From NCBI GenBank assembly GCA_003650975.1, contig QMSU01000051.1, positions 1-7,033 of the forward strand: a stretch of DNA of 7,033 nt, given 5' to 3'. Source of the stretch: Thermoplasmata archaeon (GTDB taxonomy: Archaea; Thermoplasmatota; E2; UBA202; JdFR-43). Below, in pieces: positions 4,544 through 7,033 of this stretch (position 1 is its first letter; every line of letters begins with the position of its first letter). Below the pieces are notes generated by a model, which saw only the letters and a program-made list of their open reading frames with translations, made no database searches and had not been told where the DNA came from. A program made the translations under genes and the position numbers.

Positions 4544-5542
4544 GTGAAGCAAGGGGATGTTCCGAAGGTTTCATTCATCATTCCTGCAAGAAACGAGGAG
4601 AAATTTGTGGAAGATTGTCTGCAATCCCTGCTCTCCCTCGATTATCCGAAGGAAAAGGTGGAAATTATTTTCGCCGAGGGGAACTCCAGCGACCGCACGC
4701 GGGAGATTCTGGAACGCTATGCAGAACGGCATGACAATGTGAAAATTTTTGATAATCCCACGGGCAACACGGCAATCGGAAGGAACATATGCATAGAGCA
4801 TGCCACCGGAGAGATGCTGATGGATTTCTCGGCGCACACCGTGGCACCGAAGAACCTGCTCAAAGTGCTTGTGCCGAAGCTCTCCTCTCAACCAGAGGAT
4901 GTGGCAGGCGTGGGGTGCTCGAATGTGTCACCGGAAAAACAGAACTTTGTGGGAAAGGTGTCCGGCGCTGCATTTCTGGGGTTCATGGCGGGCTCCGGCA
5001 TTTTCATGCAGAACACCGTATTCGAGGAGGAACGATTCGTCGAGCACATGGCATTCACACTCTACCGGAGAGAGGTATTTGATAAGGTGGGCCTCTTCGA
5101 CCCGGATTTCTGGTGCGGCCAGGATGCGGAGCTCGACATACGGGTGAAGAAGGCGGGTTACAAAATCCTCTACACGCCCGAGGTGCAGGTGAAACACTAC
5201 AAACGACAGACCGCAAGGGCCCTTTTCCGGCAGATGTACCGGTACGGTATCGCACGGGCAAAAATGATAAAAAAGCACCCTGACACCATGAAAATATTTC
5301 ATCTTCTCCCATCGCTCTTTATCGGGGGTGTCATCCTTCTGCTCATATTGTGGATGCTTGCCATAATCCCCCTGGTGTTTCTGCTGATTCTCGGTTTGAT
5401 ATATTTGATACTGTGTTTCATCAGCACCGCCATGGTTTCCAGAAATCCACTGATCATCGTAAGCAGCGTGTTTTTTTATCTCCTGATCACCATCGGGTAT
5501 GGCCTCGGTTTCATCCGGGGAACCGTCTATGGAAAACTGTAG
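4544..5542 (+). CDS. family-2 glycosyltransferase with C-terminal membrane segments
   Basis: A 332-residue GT-A glycosyltransferase. The N-terminus VSFIIPARNEEKFVEDCLQSL (9-29) is the classic nucleotide-sugar fold start. AEGNSSDRTREIL (44-56) follows, then GRNICIEHATGEMLMDFSAHT (79-99), then the acceptor-side motif CGQDAELDIRVKKAGY (191-206), a variant of the ED-x-EL..R pattern. In ExoA-like relatives the metal site reads R-V-D-A-H; here it is M-D-F-S-A-H, with D94 two places earlier and S96 where Asp is expected. Hydrophobic stretches at about 257-294 and 302-322 give two or three membrane helices, so the catalytic domain probably faces the cytoplasm and uses a lipid-linked acceptor. The start is GTG at 4544, as no upstream in-frame start exists and the TATA-like box fits. 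It is transcribed away from the sugar operon and probably uses its product; donor and acceptor are inference. Confidence 0.88.
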   Translation: MKQGDVPKVSFIIPARNEEKFVEDCLQSLLSLDYPKEKVEIIFAEGNSSDRTREILERYAERHDNVKIFDNPTGNTAIGRNICIEHATGEMLMDFSAHTVAPKNLLKVLVPKLSSQPEDVAGVGCSNVSPEKQNFVGKVSGAAFLGFMAGSGIFMQNTVFEEERFVEHMAFTLYRREVFDKVGLFDPDFWCGQDAELDIRVKKAGYKILYTPEVQVKHYKRQTARALFRQMYRYGIARAKMIKKHPDTMKIFHLLPSLFIGGVILLLILWMLAIIPLVFLLILGLIYLILCFISTAMVSRNPLIIVSSVFFYLLITIGYGLGFIRGTVYGKL

Positions 5543-5545
5543 CGG

Positions 5546-6787
5546 TTACCAGCAGACACCCTCGTAGGTGATTCCTTCCCTTTTCTTTAAAATCCTCCTC
5601 CCCTCGACCACCAGTGTATTTTTCATCGGGCTGAAGTCAATATACTCGAATTCCTTCCAGTCTGTGGCAATGACGCAGGCATCTGCATCCTGCAGTGCCT
5701 CGGCCACGCTCCTGCAGTACACGATATCGGGAATGATTTTTCTCATATTCTCTGTGGCCATGGGGTCATACGCCCTCACCACCGCACCCTTCTCCCTCAG
5801 TGCCCTGATGAGTGGAATGCTCCGCGACTCCCGCACGTCATCGGTGTCCGCCTTGAATGCCAGCCCCAGCACCGCAATGACTTTTCCGGTTATCTCCATA
5901 TATTTTTCCAGTATCTCCACCACCTTCATGGGCTGTTTTTCATTGACGTCGAGCACAGCCTTTATGATTTCCATTTCGTATCCCAGTTCCTTTGCCCCGC
6001 CATAGATGCCCCTCAAGTCCTTGGGGAAGCACGAACCGCCGAATCCCATCCCCGCATTGAGAAAATGGGGCGATATGCGGTGGTCCATTCCCACGCCCTC
6101 CATCACCCTGTGGGTATCTATGCCGAGCATCTTGCACACGTTTCCAACCTCGTTTGCAAAGGAAATTTTTGTGGCAAGAAGGGCATTGCTTGCGTATTTT
6201 ATCATCTCCGCTTCAGTGGGGGTTGTGATAAGAATCGGTGCATGCAGCGGCTGGTACAGCTCCCTGAGCACATCTTCCCCCCGTCCGTCGCTGACGCCGA
6301 TGACAACCCTGTCCGGATGGAGGAAATCGTGTATTGCCTTTCCCTCGCGCAAAAATTCGGGATTCATGGCAATGCTGAAATCCGGGCAGTGCTCCCTGAT
6401 GATGGGTGCCACCACACCCTCCGTTGTCCCGGGGAAGACGGTGCTTTTGACCACCACCACACTTCCCTCCCTCATTTTTTTGGCAATGCTCTCTGCGGCG
6501 CCGGTCACATATCTCAAATCAATTTTCCCGTCGGGGCGGGAAGGGGTTCCCACGCATATGAAAATTATGTCTTCATCAAAATCGTAATCAGAGATTGCTT
6601 CTATTTTTTCACGGTTTTTTGTGAGCAATTCCTGCAATCCTTCCTCATAAATCGGTGCGACACCTTCTCTGATTTTTTCGATTTTCTCCTGATCCACATC
6701 AATCAACCGTATCGTGTGTCCCATCTCTGCGAAACATACGGCGGTGGTGAGCCCCACATACCCTGCCCCGACAACGCAAATCTTCAT
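5546..6787 (-). CDS. UDP-glucose/UDP-GlcNAc 6-dehydrogenase (WbpA/Ugd family)
   Basis: A 413-residue UDP-sugar dehydrogenase that makes the uronic acid by two NAD-linked oxidations at C6. It starts MKICVVGAGYVGLTTAVCFA (NAD motif G7-x-G9-Y-V-G12). Then come FICVGTPSRPDGKIDL (76-91), VVVKSTVFPGTTEGV, AMNPEFLREGKAIHDF (140-155) and the hinge AEMIKYASNALLATKISFAN with K197 and N201. GFGGSCFPKDLRG carries the catalytic C253 and K256-D257. A C-terminal Rossmann domain follows (VIAVLGLAFKADTDDVRESRS). The start at 6787 gives the normal N-terminus and a TATA-like box about 24 nt away; an in-frame ATG at 6838 would add 17 unlikely residues. Given the neighbouring 3-dehydrogenase, aminotransferase and acetyltransferase, UDP-GlcNAc is the likelier substrate, but sequence by eye cannot exclude UDP-glucose. 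Its stop is 3 bp from the converging glycosyltransferase stop. Confidence 0.93.
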   Translation of the reverse strand: MKICVVGAGYVGLTTAVCFAEMGHTIRLIDVDQEKIEKIREGVAPIYEEGLQELLTKNREKIEAISDYDFDEDIIFICVGTPSRPDGKIDLRYVTGAAESIAKKMREGSVVVVKSTVFPGTTEGVVAPIIREHCPDFSIAMNPEFLREGKAIHDFLHPDRVVIGVSDGRGEDVLRELYQPLHAPILITTPTEAEMIKYASNALLATKISFANEVGNVCKMLGIDTHRVMEGVGMDHRISPHFLNAGMGFGGSCFPKDLRGIYGGAKELGYEMEIIKAVLDVNEKQPMKVVEILEKYMEITGKVIAVLGLAFKADTDDVRESRSIPLIRALREKGAVVRAYDPMATENMRKIIPDIVYCRSVAEALQDADACVIATDWKEFEYIDFSPMKNTLVVEGRRILKKREGITYEGVCW

Positions 6788-6805
6788 GGGGGAATATGCG
6801 TGCCT

Positions 6806-6815
6806 GTTTAAAATA
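6806..6815 (-). promoter_or_regulatory. TATA box of the UDP-sugar 6-dehydrogenase gene
   Basis: TATTTTAAAC on the minus strand, centred about 24 nt before the ATG at 6787. No Shine-Dalgarno sequence is present (CCCCC precedes the ATG). Confidence 0.55.
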
Positions 6816-6820
6816 CCTTT

Positions 6821-6834
6821 AGAAAAATTAATAA
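6821..6834 (+). promoter_or_regulatory. BRE and TATA box of psmA
   Basis: The purine-rich AGAAAAA is followed by TTAATAA (6828-6834), centred 26 nt before the ATG at 6857. It lies back to back with the 6-dehydrogenase promoter within a 69-bp intergenic space. Confidence 0.6.
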
Positions 6835-6856
6835 CCATCCTGTGCTTAATGGCGGT

Positions 6857-7033
6857 ATGCTCCCGAAAACTGCATACGATATGGCAATTACCGTGTTCTC
6901 TCCAGACGGGCGTCTCTTCCAGGTGGAGTACGCACGCGAGGCGGTGAAGCGCGGCACCACCACCGCCGGTATCAAATACAAAAATGGTGTGGTACTCATC
7001 GTGGACAAGCGTATCAGCTCACGCCTCATAGAA
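6857..7033 (+). CDS. psmA: proteasome subunit alpha, 5' part (cut by window edge)
   Basis: The first 59 residues of the archaeal 20S proteasome alpha subunit, which forms the outer gating rings of the core protease. The sequence [18 protein letters not shown], then [15 protein letters not shown], then [19 protein letters not shown] is the family signature. The short N-terminal tail (gate region with Tyr7-Asp8) is followed by the F-S-P-[DE]-G-R-[LI]-x-Q-V-E-Y-A motif. In archaeal relatives residue 9 is usually Arg (YDRAITVFSP); here it is Met. The frame is open to the last base; about three quarters of the gene lies beyond the window. No ribosome site is evident apart from GGCGG directly abutting the ATG, and TATA spacing supports a leaderless start. 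Confidence 0.96.
   Translation, partial: MLPKTAYDMAITVFSPDGRLFQVEYAREAVKRGTTTAGIKYKNGVVLIVDKRISSRLIE

Noticed and set aside
6065..6811. 248-codon open frame on the plus strand opposite the 6-dehydrogenase
   Set aside because: Antisense shadow of a gene with intact catalytic motifs.
1..7033. CRISPR array, tRNA or rRNA genes
   Set aside because: No regularly spaced repeats were seen; no cloverleaf or rRNA-like stretch was found on either strand by eye.

Overview
The window is almost certainly archaeal. It ends in the first 59 codons of a proteasome alpha subunit (psmA). Most transcription units begin with an archaeal TATA-like box about 24-28 nt upstream of a start codon that lacks a Shine-Dalgarno sequence, which points to leaderless mRNAs. 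The lineage looks euryarchaeal in the broad sense, but I cannot place it more precisely from sequence alone.

Layout. (1) 1-322 has no intact gene. It holds a GC-rich perfect hairpin and a decayed 3' end of a Gfo/Idh/MocA oxidoreductase. (2) 323-1347, minus strand, is a two-gene module: a winged-helix MNT nucleotidyltransferase followed by a HEPN protein, joined by an ATGA overlap. This is a toxin-antitoxin-like arrangement and is visibly more AT-rich than what follows (hand counts: 19/60 GC at 961-1020, against 37/60 at 3121-3180). (3) 1360-1780 is AT-rich intergenic DNA with the MNT promoter, a strong hairpin and a possible degenerate inverted-repeat element. (4) 1781-4444, minus strand, is a tight three-gene operon: hexapeptide acetyltransferase, DegT-type aminotransferase, Gfo/Idh/MocA dehydrogenase. 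(5) 4544-5542, plus strand, is a membrane-anchored family-2 glycosyltransferase transcribed divergently from that operon. (6) 5546-6787, minus strand, is a UDP-sugar 6-dehydrogenase whose stop lies 3 bp from the glycosyltransferase stop. (7) 6857-7033, plus strand, is psmA, divergent from the dehydrogenase and cut by the window edge.

How the genes fit together. The 6-dehydrogenase, 3-dehydrogenase, aminotransferase and acetyltransferase match the WbpA-WbpB-WbpE-WbpD logic known from bacterial O-antigen synthesis and, in part, from Methanococcus acetamido-sugar biosynthesis. They would turn UDP-GlcNAc into a UDP-2,3-diacetamido-2,3-dideoxy-glucuronic acid. The glycosyltransferase is a natural candidate to put this sugar on a lipid-linked glycan (S-layer or pilin N-glycan, or another surface polymer). 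No UDP-GlcNAc 2-epimerase is in the window, so a manno-configured product would need a gene elsewhere. The HEPN-MNT module is bracketed by a 35-bp perfect direct repeat, one copy being the 3' end of the living oxidoreductase gene and the other lying in its dead relative. That suggests past recombination at this spot.
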